Part shown: positions 17,375 to 24,595 of the stretch, piece after piece
Layout: every line of letters begins with the position of its first letter
How positions within the stretch are numbered: position 1 is the first letter of the stretch
DNA from: JAJPKK01 sp963787675
GTDB taxonomy: Bacteria > Pseudomonadota > Alphaproteobacteria > Rhizobiales > Xanthobacteraceae
Assembly: GCA_963787675.1 (NCBI GenBank)
Contig: CAWBDV010000003.1
Location: forward strand, 248,001 to 312,000
Length of the DNA stretch: 64,000 nucleotides
Direction of reading: 5' to 3'
The notes under the pieces: generated by a model
The model's database searches: none
What the model was told of the DNA's origin: nothing
What the model saw: only the letters and a program-made list of their open reading frames with translations
Made by a program: the position numbers and the translations under genes

Positions 17375-18397
17375 CTACATCGATCCCGCCGTGGCGGCAT
17401 CGGTTACTTCCGCATCAAGCGCGGCGAGCAGTGCTTCGACCCAGCCGCGGGGAATCCGCCGCGTAATGAAGACAATGCGGCTCCGCCGATCAGCGGAGGG
17501 CCAGCGCGGCAGCCATGATGGTGGATGGAGGACATGCTGGACGCCGTGGATCACTGCCGGCTGATCCGGGCTTTCGAGGATGTTCACGATGCCTTTCAGG
17601 CGCAGGAGATCGCCGCCGCAATGCTCGGCGAGCGTTTCAAGAAAGAGCGTCAGCGTCACGGCCCGAATGGGTTCGTCGCGCACGATCGCGAAAGTATCGA
17701 CATCGTGGCGGTGTGCATGTTCGTTGTGGGGTGAGGGGGCTCCAAGCCAAGCCTGAACATCGAGGGACTTGGTGAGAGGATCGTAGAGCCGGCCGTCGAA
17801 CAACCGTTGCGCGTCGACCTCGCCATGACGGGCCGGCAGAAGCGGCGCCGTTGCGTTGAGCGCCTCCAGTCGTCGTAGCAATTCGGGCTCTCCTTGATCG
17901 GTGAGGTCCGTCTTGGTGAGCACCAGGCGATCGGCGACGGCGACCTGCTTGACGGAAATCTCCTCGTGGTCGAGGGTGTGTGCGCCGTTCACTGCATCGA
18001 CAGTGGTGACAACGCCGCCGAGCGCGATACGGTCCGCGATCGTCGCGTCGGTCATCAGCGTTTGCAGAATGGGCGCCGGATCGGCAAGCCCACTGGTCTC
18101 GATCACGACGCGGTCGAATGCGGTGACGCTGCCCTCGTCGCGTCGCCGCAGCAGATCGTGGATTGTCGTCGCGAGATCGCTGCGGATCTTGCAGCACAGG
18201 CATCCCGTTTGCAGCGCGATGATGCTGTCTCCGCTCGCCTCGACCAGCTCGTGGTCGAGACCGATGTCGCCGAACTCGTTGATGATCACGGCGGTTCGCG
18301 AAAATTCCGGCTGACGGAGTAGGCGGCTGAGCAAGGTTGTCTTGCCGCTGCCGAGGAAGCCCGTCAGCACCATTGCCTCGATCATCTCGCCGATCAC
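17375..18397 (-). CDS. CobW/COG0523-family GTP-dependent metallochaperone
   Basis: 340 aa, GTG start at 18397 overlapping the preceding stop in GTGA. The P-loop GFLGSGKTT is at 13-21, the metal-binding CxCC (Cys66, Cys68, Cys69, in GCLCCKIRSDL), the ETSGLADP switch region and the TKTD guanine motif are all present. A His-rich stretch HNEHAHRHDVD lies before the C-terminal CobW domain (about 230-325). COG0523 proteins hand Zn, Co or Fe to client enzymes. The client suggested by context is the metal-dependent hydantoinase in the same operon (inference). Confidence 0.9.
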   Translation of the reverse strand: MIGEMIEAMVLTGFLGSGKTTLLSRLLRQPEFSRTAVIINEFGDIGLDHELVEASGDSIIALQTGCLCCKIRSDLATTIHDLLRRRDEGSVTAFDRVVIETSGLADPAPILQTLMTDATIADRIALGGVVTTVDAVNGAHTLDHEEISVKQVAVADRLVLTKTDLTDQGEPELLRRLEALNATAPLLPARHGEVDAQRLFDGRLYDPLTKSLDVQAWLGAPSPHNEHAHRHDVDTFAIVRDEPIRAVTLTLFLETLAEHCGGDLLRLKGIVNILESPDQPAVIHGVQHVLHPPSWLPRWPSADRRSRIVFITRRIPRGWVEALLAALDAEVTDAATAGSM

Positions 18398-18705
18398 GTC
18401 ATCGGTCCCGCGGCCACCAGCGGCACCGGCGCAATTCGCGGTCGCAGGGTTGCGTAGCCCGGATCGAGCGCCTCGCGAACCTGACGCAACACCGCGACGA
18501 GCGAGAGCGCCGCGCGTTTGCGGTCATCGACCGTCACGTGCCAACGGAACGGCAAATCCGTCGGTGCCCGCCCGATGCGGATGATGTGATCCCGGCAGCG
18601 CACGACGACTGCGCCATCTCTTTCGCCGTTGACGCTGCCATCAAGGCGCCACGCGAGCAGCGACTGCTCCATCAATTCGTGCAAGTTTTCCGAGAGCGCC
18701 GGCAT
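18394..18705 (-). CDS. Unknown 103-aa protein coupled to hydantoinase and CobW
   Basis: I do not recognise the family. The protein has an N-terminal helix (MPALSENLHELMEQSLLAW), then GSV.GERDGAVVVRCRDHIIRIGRAP, PFRWHVTVDDRKRAA, a helix VAVLRQVREALDPGYA and a Pro-rich end RPRIAPVPLVAAGP. There is no signal peptide or membrane segment. Its ATG overlaps the hydantoinase stop by one base (TAATG), and its own stop overlaps the CobW GTG by four, so it is certainly translated within the operon. A subunit or assembly factor of the hydantoinase is a reasonable guess; nothing in the sequence proves it. Confidence 0.75.
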   Translation of the reverse strand: MPALSENLHELMEQSLLAWRLDGSVNGERDGAVVVRCRDHIIRIGRAPTDLPFRWHVTVDDRKRAALSLVAVLRQVREALDPGYATLRPRIAPVPLVAAGPMT

Positions 18706-20132
18706 TAGAGCGCCGGCCCGCTCAAAATATCAGCAGCGATCTTGCGCTTGAGATAACGGCCGTCGCCGCGGCCCGCGAAATATTCTCCATTCTCCACCAT
18801 CACCTTGCCGCGCAACATTGTCAGCACCGGCCAGGCGAAGATGTCGTGGCCTTCCCAGGGCGTGTAGTCAGTCTCGTGGAGGGCGGACGCCGTGATCTTG
18901 CCGCGGCGGGTCGGGTCGAGAATCGTGATGTCGGCGTCGCTGCCGACGGCGATCGCGCCCTTCCGCGGGTAAAGGCCCATGATCTTGGCGGCGTTGCTGG
19001 AGACGAGGTCGACGTAGCGCTGCAGACTGTAGCCGCGGCGCACGACCATCTCAGTATACATCACGGCGAGCCGCGGCTCGACGCCGGAATTCCCGCCGGT
19101 GGTGTCATCGATGCGGTTGCCGAGCGTCTTGTCCTTGAGCGTGCAGCACAGTTCGTCGGTGGCGATGCAATGGATCGCGTCGCGCCGCGTTCCGTCCCAG
19201 AGCGCGATCTGATCGTCCGCCGACTTGAGCGACGGATAGGTGTGGTAGATCTGGCCGTTCGGGCGTTTGTAGTCTTCAGCAGTGTAGCCGAGGTACTGGT
19301 GCAATGTCTCGCCGTAAACCGGCAGCTGCTTCGCCCGCGCCTCGGCGATGGCGGCGATGCCGGTCGCGGCCGACACGTGCATCATGTAGAGCGCGGTGCC
19401 GGGAATGCTTTCGGCAAGGCGCAGAATGCGGCGGAAGCTCAAGTCTTCCGAGAGGCGGTTGTGCACTTCGGCGAGGTTCTCGAAGCCGACCCGGCCTTCA
19501 CGGATCAGCTTCGCGTACATGTGCATGACGATGTCGTTGTCCTCGGCGTGAATGACGCCAAGCCCGCCCGCCTTCGCCAGCACCTGGAATGCCTCCCAGA
19601 TATCGCCGAAATCGATCATGCGCCCGGTGCGCGTCGGGAGAATGTTGGTGGTGAATATCTTCAGCGTCGGATAGCCGGCCTCGATGGCCTCGGTGAGCTG
19701 GCCGGTGAATTCCGGCGGCGGCTCGGAGTGCAGCATGATGTGGTAGGCCCAGTCGCATGGGCTCTTGCCGACGAAATCCTTGTCGCGGGTTTCGATGGCG
19801 TCGCGGGCCGACGCTCCGTCGCGCCAATAGGCAAAATCGATGAACGTGGTGGTGCCGCCGAAAAGGGCGGCGCGCCCGACCTGCTCGGGGCCCGCCGTGA
19901 CAAGCGGCGTGCCGTCCGGTTTCATCCAGACATGATGGAGATGCACGTGCGGGTCGATCCCGCCCGGCATGACGATGCGTCCGGTGGCGTCGATCACGCG
20001 CGCGGCGAATTCCGCCGCAAGCGCGCCGGGCGCGGTCACCGCCGCGATGGTTTCGCCGGCAATCGCGATATCCGCCCGGGCGATGCCCTGCGGCGTGACC
20101 ACGTCGCCGCCGCGGATGATCATATCGAGCAT
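18705..20132 (-). CDS. Dihydropyrimidinase / D-hydantoinase-family cyclic amidohydrolase
   Basis: 475 aa, the usual size. Metal site of the family: His62 and His64 (GGIDPHVHLHH), Lys158 (YPTLKIF, carboxylated in relatives), His195 (GVIHAED), His252 (MMHVSAATG) and Asp326 (IATDELCC). It hydrolyses cyclic ureides such as hydantoins or dihydropyrimidines to N-carbamoyl amino acids. The residue block RPNGQIYHTYPSLKS differs from textbook DHPases, so the specificity is open. It lies 33 bases after an NMT1-like binding protein and overlaps the unknown 103-aa gene. No carbamoylase is encoded in this operon, though M20 enzymes occur elsewhere in the window. Confidence 0.9.
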   Translation of the reverse strand: MLDMIIRGGDVVTPQGIARADIAIAGETIAAVTAPGALAAEFAARVIDATGRIVMPGGIDPHVHLHHVWMKPDGTPLVTAGPEQVGRAALFGGTTTFIDFAYWRDGASARDAIETRDKDFVGKSPCDWAYHIMLHSEPPPEFTGQLTEAIEAGYPTLKIFTTNILPTRTGRMIDFGDIWEAFQVLAKAGGLGVIHAEDNDIVMHMYAKLIREGRVGFENLAEVHNRLSEDLSFRRILRLAESIPGTALYMMHVSAATGIAAIAEARAKQLPVYGETLHQYLGYTAEDYKRPNGQIYHTYPSLKSADDQIALWDGTRRDAIHCIATDELCCTLKDKTLGNRIDDTTGGNSGVEPRLAVMYTEMVVRRGYSLQRYVDLVSSNAAKIMGLYPRKGAIAVGSDADITILDPTRRGKITASALHETDYTPWEGHDIFAWPVLTMLRGKVMVENGEYFAGRGDGRYLKRKIAADILSGPAL

Positions 20133-20165
20133 TGCATCCCCCTCGACGATCGCTCGTCCACGCCT

Positions 20166-21053
20166 TCAATACAGCGTTTGATCGACGCAGTCTTCGTAGC
20201 TGTACGTTTTGGAGATGAAGCCGCCGGACAACAAGCTCGTCGCCAATCGTGCGAAGCCTTCGCGCGACACTTCGGGACGCCGCGCCCACAGGCCGGCATC
20301 GAAGTAGCGCCGGAGCGAACTCGCCAACAGATCGCGTGGCACGTCCGGATAGAATGGCGCGACCGCATCGGCCAATTCCGCCGGGCCGTGCTCGACAAGC
20401 CATGACTCGATCCGCCGAACCGCTCGCACCATCGCTTTGAACGCTGTGCGATTGCGCGCGATGCTGTCCCGAGTTGCGAGATAGGTCGTGTACACCGTGG
20501 GGCCGCGCGTGCTTGCGGCATAGAGCACCTTGCCGACGTCGGACTTGAGCGCCATCGAGACATAAGGCTCGAACATCTGCGCCACATCGAGTTCGCCGTT
20601 GCGCAGGGCTTCGAGATTCTCCGCCATGGTTCGATCGGTTATGCGGGTAAGGCCAGCCGGATCGATGTCATTGTCGCGCAGGTCCTGCTGCAGGCAGAGC
20701 CATGGCGTCGGCACTTCCGAAACTGTTGCAAATCTCAGTCGCGGCAGATCGGTGAAGCGGAATTGCTCGAGGTCGCGTCTTCCCACCAGAAAGAACGGAT
20801 CGCGGGCGGCGACTTCGCAAAAGCAGACGAGCGGTGCATTCGGATCGCTGTCGCGCGCCTTCATCACCCGCATCGGTCCGCCCCACGACAGATCGATGCT
20901 GCCGTCGAGGAGACCTGACGCGGCCGCCGCCGGCGCTGGCGAACTGAGGAGATCGACCTCGACGCCTTCGTCGGCATAGAAACCGAGCGCATGGGTGGCA
21001 TAGAATGGCGCGTAGAACACCGCGCGAAAATTCTCAGCAAGCTTGATGGGCAT
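20166..21053 (-). CDS. NMT1/THI5-like substrate-binding protein
   Basis: 295 aa from the ATG at 21053. The type-II binding-protein fold of the NMT1/THI5/SsuA group is suggested by FYAPFYATHALGFYADEGVEVDLL, GLLDGSIDLSWGGPMRVMKA and the final KTYSYEDCVDQTLY. No signal peptide precedes the conserved start, which is unusual for a transport binding protein. Either it works in the cytoplasm or the native 5' end was lost when the IS110 element inserted just upstream. No ABC permease or ATPase is in the operon. The frame continues to 21272, but that part lies under the transposase gene. Confidence 0.82.
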   Translation of the reverse strand: MPIKLAENFRAVFYAPFYATHALGFYADEGVEVDLLSSPAPAAAASGLLDGSIDLSWGGPMRVMKARDSDPNAPLVCFCEVAARDPFFLVGRRDLEQFRFTDLPRLRFATVSEVPTPWLCLQQDLRDNDIDPAGLTRITDRTMAENLEALRNGELDVAQMFEPYVSMALKSDVGKVLYAASTRGPTVYTTYLATRDSIARNRTAFKAMVRAVRRIESWLVEHGPAELADAVAPFYPDVPRDLLASSLRRYFDAGLWARRPEVSREGFARLATSLLSGGFISKTYSYEDCVDQTLY

Positions 21054-21190
21054 CAGACACGGGACTTTGGATGTTGGCAGGCGATCGTATCCGAAGTTCG
21101 AACGCGTATCAGCACCGTAGATACCATGAGGGCGATGGGCGTGCGTCCGATAGGTTTGGGTTGTCGCACTCGAACCATCGGAGGCATTAG

Positions 21191-22351
21191 ATGCAAACAT
21201 CGCATACCGGCACGCCCATCGGGGGTGATCATGGCACGATTTTCGTTTCGATCGAACTGAGCCAGAAGACATGGCTGGTGACGCTGCACAGCCCGGAGCG
21301 GGATCGGCTGTCGCGTCACCGGGTGAAGGGTGGAGCTCATGGTGAGCTGCTGGCGCTGATTGATCGTGTGCGTGGGCGGGCGGCCCGCGCGATGGGAGGG
21401 GTTCCTGCGGTGGTGAGTTGCTACGAGGCTGGCTACGACGGATTTTGGTTGCACCGGCTTTTGACGGCGTCGGGGATCCAGAATTACGTGTTCGATCCGG
21501 CGAGCATCGCGGTGGAGCAACGGGGCCGGCGGGCGAAGACCGATCGGATCGACGGCGAGCAGCTGCTGCGGACCTTGATGGCGTATTGCCGCGGCGAGCC
21601 GCGGGTGGTGCGAATCGTGCGGGTGCCGACCATCGAACAGGAGGACGCCCGTCGCGACAGCCGCGAACGGGAGCGGCTGATCAAGGAGCGGACGGCCCAC
21701 ACCAACCGGATCAAGGCGCTGCTGCGGCTGGTGGGAATGGCGATCGGCAACCCGTGCCGCCGCGACTGGCTGACATGGCTTTCGGCGCAGCGGGACCGGC
21801 AGGGCCAGGGGGTGCCGCCACGGATGCAGGCCGAGCTTGAGCGCGAGCATGAGCGGCTGATGCTGCTGTGCCGGCAACTAGCGGCGCTGGAGCGGCCGCC
21901 TGCCACAGCCGCGCCGACGCCTGCGGCGGCGCAGATGGCGCAGCGCCGCGACCTCCTGCTGGCGCTCAAAAGCCTCGGCCCGGTGTTCGCGTCGACGCTG
22001 ACCAACGAGGCTTTCTACAAGGACTTTCGCAATCGCCGCGAGGTCGCCGGCTATCTCGGACTGGCTCCCAGTCCGTGGCAAAGCGGCGGGACTGCCCGCG
22101 AGCAGGGGATCAGCAAGGCAGGCAATCGGCGTGCCCGTCACAAGGCGATTGAGCTCGCCTGGCTGTGGCTACGGCATCAGCCGGGCAGCGCGCTTGCTCA
22201 ATGGTTCCGGCAGCGCACCGTCAATGCCGGTCCTCGCATCAAACGCATCGCCATCGTTGCCTTGGCGCGCAAGCTGATGGTGGCGCTCTGGCGTTATCTC
22301 ACAACCGGCCTTGTCCCCGACGGTGCGGTGCTCAAGGCGACCAAGGCGTAA
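21191..22351 (+). CDS. IS110-family transposase (DEDD recombinase)
   Basis: 386 aa, ATG with GGAGG seven bases upstream. The N-terminal RuvC-like DEDD domain shows FVSIELSQKTW (Glu22 where most members have Asp), Glu79 (CYEAGYDGFW), Asp118 and Asp121 (KTDRID). The middle is a coiled coil (about 150-235), and the C-terminal Transposase_20 domain has LKSLGPVFASTL, GYLGLAPSPWQSGGT (Ser298, likely nucleophile) and ISKAGNRRARHKAIELAWLW. I recall the IELS variant as a common rhizobial subgroup. The frame is intact, so the element may be active. Confidence 0.93.
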   Translation: MQTSHTGTPIGGDHGTIFVSIELSQKTWLVTLHSPERDRLSRHRVKGGAHGELLALIDRVRGRAARAMGGVPAVVSCYEAGYDGFWLHRLLTASGIQNYVFDPASIAVEQRGRRAKTDRIDGEQLLRTLMAYCRGEPRVVRIVRVPTIEQEDARRDSRERERLIKERTAHTNRIKALLRLVGMAIGNPCRRDWLTWLSAQRDRQGQGVPPRMQAELEREHERLMLLCRQLAALERPPATAAPTPAAAQMAQRRDLLLALKSLGPVFASTLTNEAFYKDFRNRREVAGYLGLAPSPWQSGGTAREQGISKAGNRRARHKAIELAWLWLRHQPGSALAQWFRQRTVNAGPRIKRIAIVALARKLMVALWRYLTTGLVPDGAVLKATKA

Positions 22352-22450
22352 CCGCTTCAACGAACGCGTCACGCTGCGGCTGTTGCCGCGGTCAGCGCGG
22401 GACGGATGGTGACCGTGCCACCCTTGGGCCGACAAACGAGCCGCCCTGTA

Positions 22451-22687
22451 GATGGGTCACCTCCTCGTGGCTTCCTCGCCGCAAGCATGCGGAATGTGGG
22501 TGCGGACCAATGCGGTCCAACCGGATATGAGGTGATGCAGTGAGCTGCATAAATCATCGGAAGCCAATCCCGGTGCATGCGGACCGCGACGGCGCGCTGC
22601 GCTACGCATGGCTCCGCGCGCCGCCGCTACGCCCAATCCCCGAAATCCCCCAAACCTTCGCAACCCTTGACCCAGAGCCCCATATGA
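22451..22687. repeat. 237-bp tandem direct repeat, copy 1
   Basis: Starts gatgggtcacctcctcgtgg and ends gagccccatatga. It is followed immediately by a second copy with no difference that I can see. It begins 100 bases after the transposase stop. Short open frames inside it are repeated identically in both copies and show no protein-like features. Confidence 0.92.
22457..22622 (+). ncRNA. Candidate structured RNA (bridge-RNA-like) in the IS110 right end
   Basis: Nested perfect stems can be read directly: TCACCTC (22457-22463) with GAGGTGA (22529-22535) encloses hairpins CCGCA/TGCGG (22479-22492) and GGACC/GGTCC (22504-22518). Then follow ATGCAG/CTGCAT (22535-22550) and GGCGCGC/GCGCGCC (22591-22622) with an inner TGCG/CGCA. 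A closing stem with two internal loops plus extra hairpins is the general shape of IS110/IS1111 bridge RNAs. The same structure recurs 237 bases later. The strand and RNA ends are guesses; it could also be structured DNA recognised by the transposase. Confidence 0.35.
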
Positions 22688-22924
22688 GATGGGTCACCTC
22701 CTCGTGGCTTCCTCGCCGCAAGCATGCGGAATGTGGGTGCGGACCAATGCGGTCCAACCGGATATGAGGTGATGCAGTGAGCTGCATAAATCATCGGAAG
22801 CCAATCCCGGTGCATGCGGACCGCGACGGCGCGCTGCGCTACGCATGGCTCCGCGCGCCGCCGCTACGCCCAATCCCCGAAATCCCCCAAACCTTCGCAA
22901 CCCTTGACCCAGAGCCCCATATGA
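22688..22924. repeat. 237-bp tandem direct repeat, copy 2
   Basis: Exact repetition of 22451-22687 at an offset of 237. It abuts directly a palindromic intergenic repeat beginning at 22925 (gggtgggcaaagc). The duplication could come from insertion of a second element into the end of the first followed by loss, or from slipped replication. Confidence 0.92.
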
Positions 22925-24027
22925 GGGTGGGCAAAGCCGACGGGTCCGGCCTTCGGCCGGCCCGATGGCAGGCTCCGCGTGCCCACCGTTTGGTAGATGG
23001 TGGGCACGCGCGTTCGCGCTTTGCCCATCCTACAGCACGAGCTCAAAGCGTTCTCAGTCTGATCGGGCCGATCCTGTTGCTCGCGGCCGCAGTATTCGTC
23101 GGGGCAAACGCGGCAAACGCGGAGCCCCGCTATCCGACCCATCCGGTCCAGCTCGTGGTGACGGTGCCGCCGGGCGGCGCCGCGGACTTCGTCGCGCGGC
23201 TCGTCGCAGCAAAACTTGCCGATGCCCTCGGGCAGCCGGTCATCATCGCCAACCGCGGCGGCGCGGGTGGAACGACAGCGGCCGCGGCCGTCGCCAAAGC
23301 GGATCCCGACGGCTACACGCTGTTGTTGAACACGATCGCGACCCACGGGATCGGCCCGCATCTCTATGCGAACCTGCCTTACGATCCGGTCAAGGATTTT
23401 GCGCCGGTGATCCTGCTCGCCAAGCTGCCGCTGATCATGACGGTGACGGCGTCGCTGCCGGCGCGCTCGGTCGCCGACGTGATCGCGCTTGCCAAGGCAA
23501 GCCCCGGACAGCTCGCCTTCGCGTCGTCGGGAACCGGCGGCGCGCCGCATCTTGCCGGCGAACTGTTCAAGACGTCGGCGGGGATCGATCTGCTTCACGT
23601 TCCTTATCGCGGGAGCGGCCCGGCGGTGGTCGATCTCATTGCCGGGCGCGTCGCGATCATGTTCGACGCGACGCCATCGCTGCTTGCCTTCATCACGTCG
23701 GGCCAGCTTCGGCCGCTGGCGGCCGCAAGTCCCGAGCGCCATCGCCTGCTGCCCGGGGTGCCGTCATTTGCCGAGCTCGGTTACGACCGCATGGATATCG
23801 CGCTCTGGTACGGCATCGTCGCTCCGGCCAACACGCCGCAGCCCATCGTGCAGCGGCTCAATAGCGAGCTTGTCACCATTCTCGCCATGCCGGACACCCG
23901 AAAGTCTTTCGCCGACCAGGGTGCCTACGTCGCGGGCGGTACGCCGGCGGTCTTCGAGGCCTTCATGCGCGGGGAGATGAGCCGGTGGGGTGTCGTGATC
24001 AAAGAAGCCGGCATAAAGCCGGAGTGA
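22921..24027 (+). CDS. TctC/Bug-family substrate-binding protein with a repeat-fused 5' end
   Basis: The conserved protein begins about 23038: a signal-peptide core VLSLIGPILLLAAAVFVGANAANA, then the Bug fold (YPTHPVQLVVTVPPGGAADFVARLVAAKLADALGQPVIIANRGGAGG; HVPYRGSGPAVVDLIAGRV; LPGVPSFAELGYD). Upstream of the hydrophobic core no native start with basic residues is left. The frame instead continues through a palindromic repeat to ATG 22921 or GTG 22927, and further into the IS duplication. Translation would add about 40 unusual residues before the signal. No tctAB partners are nearby, as is usual for orphan Bug proteins. It may be weakly expressed or dead. Confidence 0.75.
   Translation: MRVGKADGSGLRPARWQAPRAHRLVDGGHARSRFAHPTARAQSVLSLIGPILLLAAAVFVGANAANAEPRYPTHPVQLVVTVPPGGAADFVARLVAAKLADALGQPVIIANRGGAGGTTAAAAVAKADPDGYTLLLNTIATHGIGPHLYANLPYDPVKDFAPVILLAKLPLIMTVTASLPARSVADVIALAKASPGQLAFASSGTGGAPHLAGELFKTSAGIDLLHVPYRGSGPAVVDLIAGRVAIMFDATPSLLAFITSGQLRPLAAASPERHRLLPGVPSFAELGYDRMDIALWYGIVAPANTPQPIVQRLNSELVTILAMPDTRKSFADQGAYVAGGTPAVFEAFMRGEMSRWGVVIKEAGIKPE
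22925..23035. repeat. Palindromic repeat (gggtgggcaaagc..gctttgcccatcctaca)
   Basis: Outer arms GGGTGGGCAAAGC and GCTTTGCCCATCC, with inner gtgcccaccgtttggtagatggtgggcac, make a bipartite hairpin. This intergenic family is common in Rhizobiales. It fills the space between the IS end and the signal-peptide region of the TctC-like gene and is read through in that gene's frame. Confidence 0.8.
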
Positions 24028-24062
24028 TCGGCTCGTTCTAAAATGGACTGCCGGGCCGCCCG

Positions 24063-24361
24063 TCAGCCGCATTTGTCCTTCTCGATGAGACGATCGTTCA
24101 CCCAGCCGCTCGGCCCGTACTTGCCGCCGCCCATCACCTTGGACACATAGATCCACTCGCCGGACGGCTCGCGTTCGCTTGAGATCAACACCACGTCCTT
24201 CGCGGTCAGACGCGCAACGATCGGTGAATCTTGCGAAGGTCCCTTGCGGAGCGCGACAAAGCCATCAGCGGTTTTCTTCACCCACATTGGGTGGTCGCAA
24301 GCGCGTGGTTCGAAGTGCCCATGAGTAGGATTAGGGCGATGAAAATGATGCTCCGGTGCAT
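24063..24361 (-). pseudogene. Frameshifted small exported SH3b-domain protein
   Basis: The ATG at 24361 has a good Shine-Dalgarno (AGGAG, spacing 8) and starts a typical signal peptide, MHRSIIFIALILLMGTSNHALA, but that frame stops at TGA right after ATTQCG. The SH3-like domain (MWVKKTADGFVALRKGPSQDSPIVARLTAKD.. SSGEWIYVS-type, ..GPSGWVNDRLIEKDKCG) is in the next frame, beginning at CDHP. Joining them as ..HALA-CDHPMWVKK would make a normal bacterial SH3 protein of about 100 aa. A loss of four bases (one TGCG of a TTGCGTGCG) would explain the shift. It is a real pseudogene or a sequencing error. Confidence 0.7.
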
Positions 24362-24595
24362 GACGCGATCTCCTGCCAGGATCAGAACAAAAACACAAAA
24401 GATGATCTGGTTCTGCTCGTGCTTTCAGCAAACACGGAATTTGATTGAGCGTGCAATAAACCCCAATGACGACAGTATAGCATCTCCTTGTCGTCGGCCG
24501 GGTTCGGCGGCATCATGATGTCTGACAATTGAAAGACCTTCGCTGGCCGAGCGGCACGGTTTTGCCGCGTGTGCGACGACTGTCAGGAGACCATC

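Larger units (their letters stand above)
21054..22924 (+). mobile_element. IS110-family insertion element, ends approximate
   Basis: The transposase gene (21191-22351) is flanked by about 137 noncoding bases on the left and a 573-bp noncoding right part that includes a perfect 237-bp tandem duplication. IS110 elements have little or no terminal inverted repeat and make no target duplication, so the ends cannot be fixed by eye. I bound the element by the start of the neighbouring binding-protein gene on the left and the end of the second 237-bp copy on the right. Long right-side noncoding DNA is typical of the IS1111 branch, which encodes its guide (bridge) RNA there. Confidence 0.55.

Noticed and set aside
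22540..22900. Short open frames repeated in the 237-bp units
   Set aside because: They occur in several frames on both strands, are identical by duplication and have no ribosome site or protein features.
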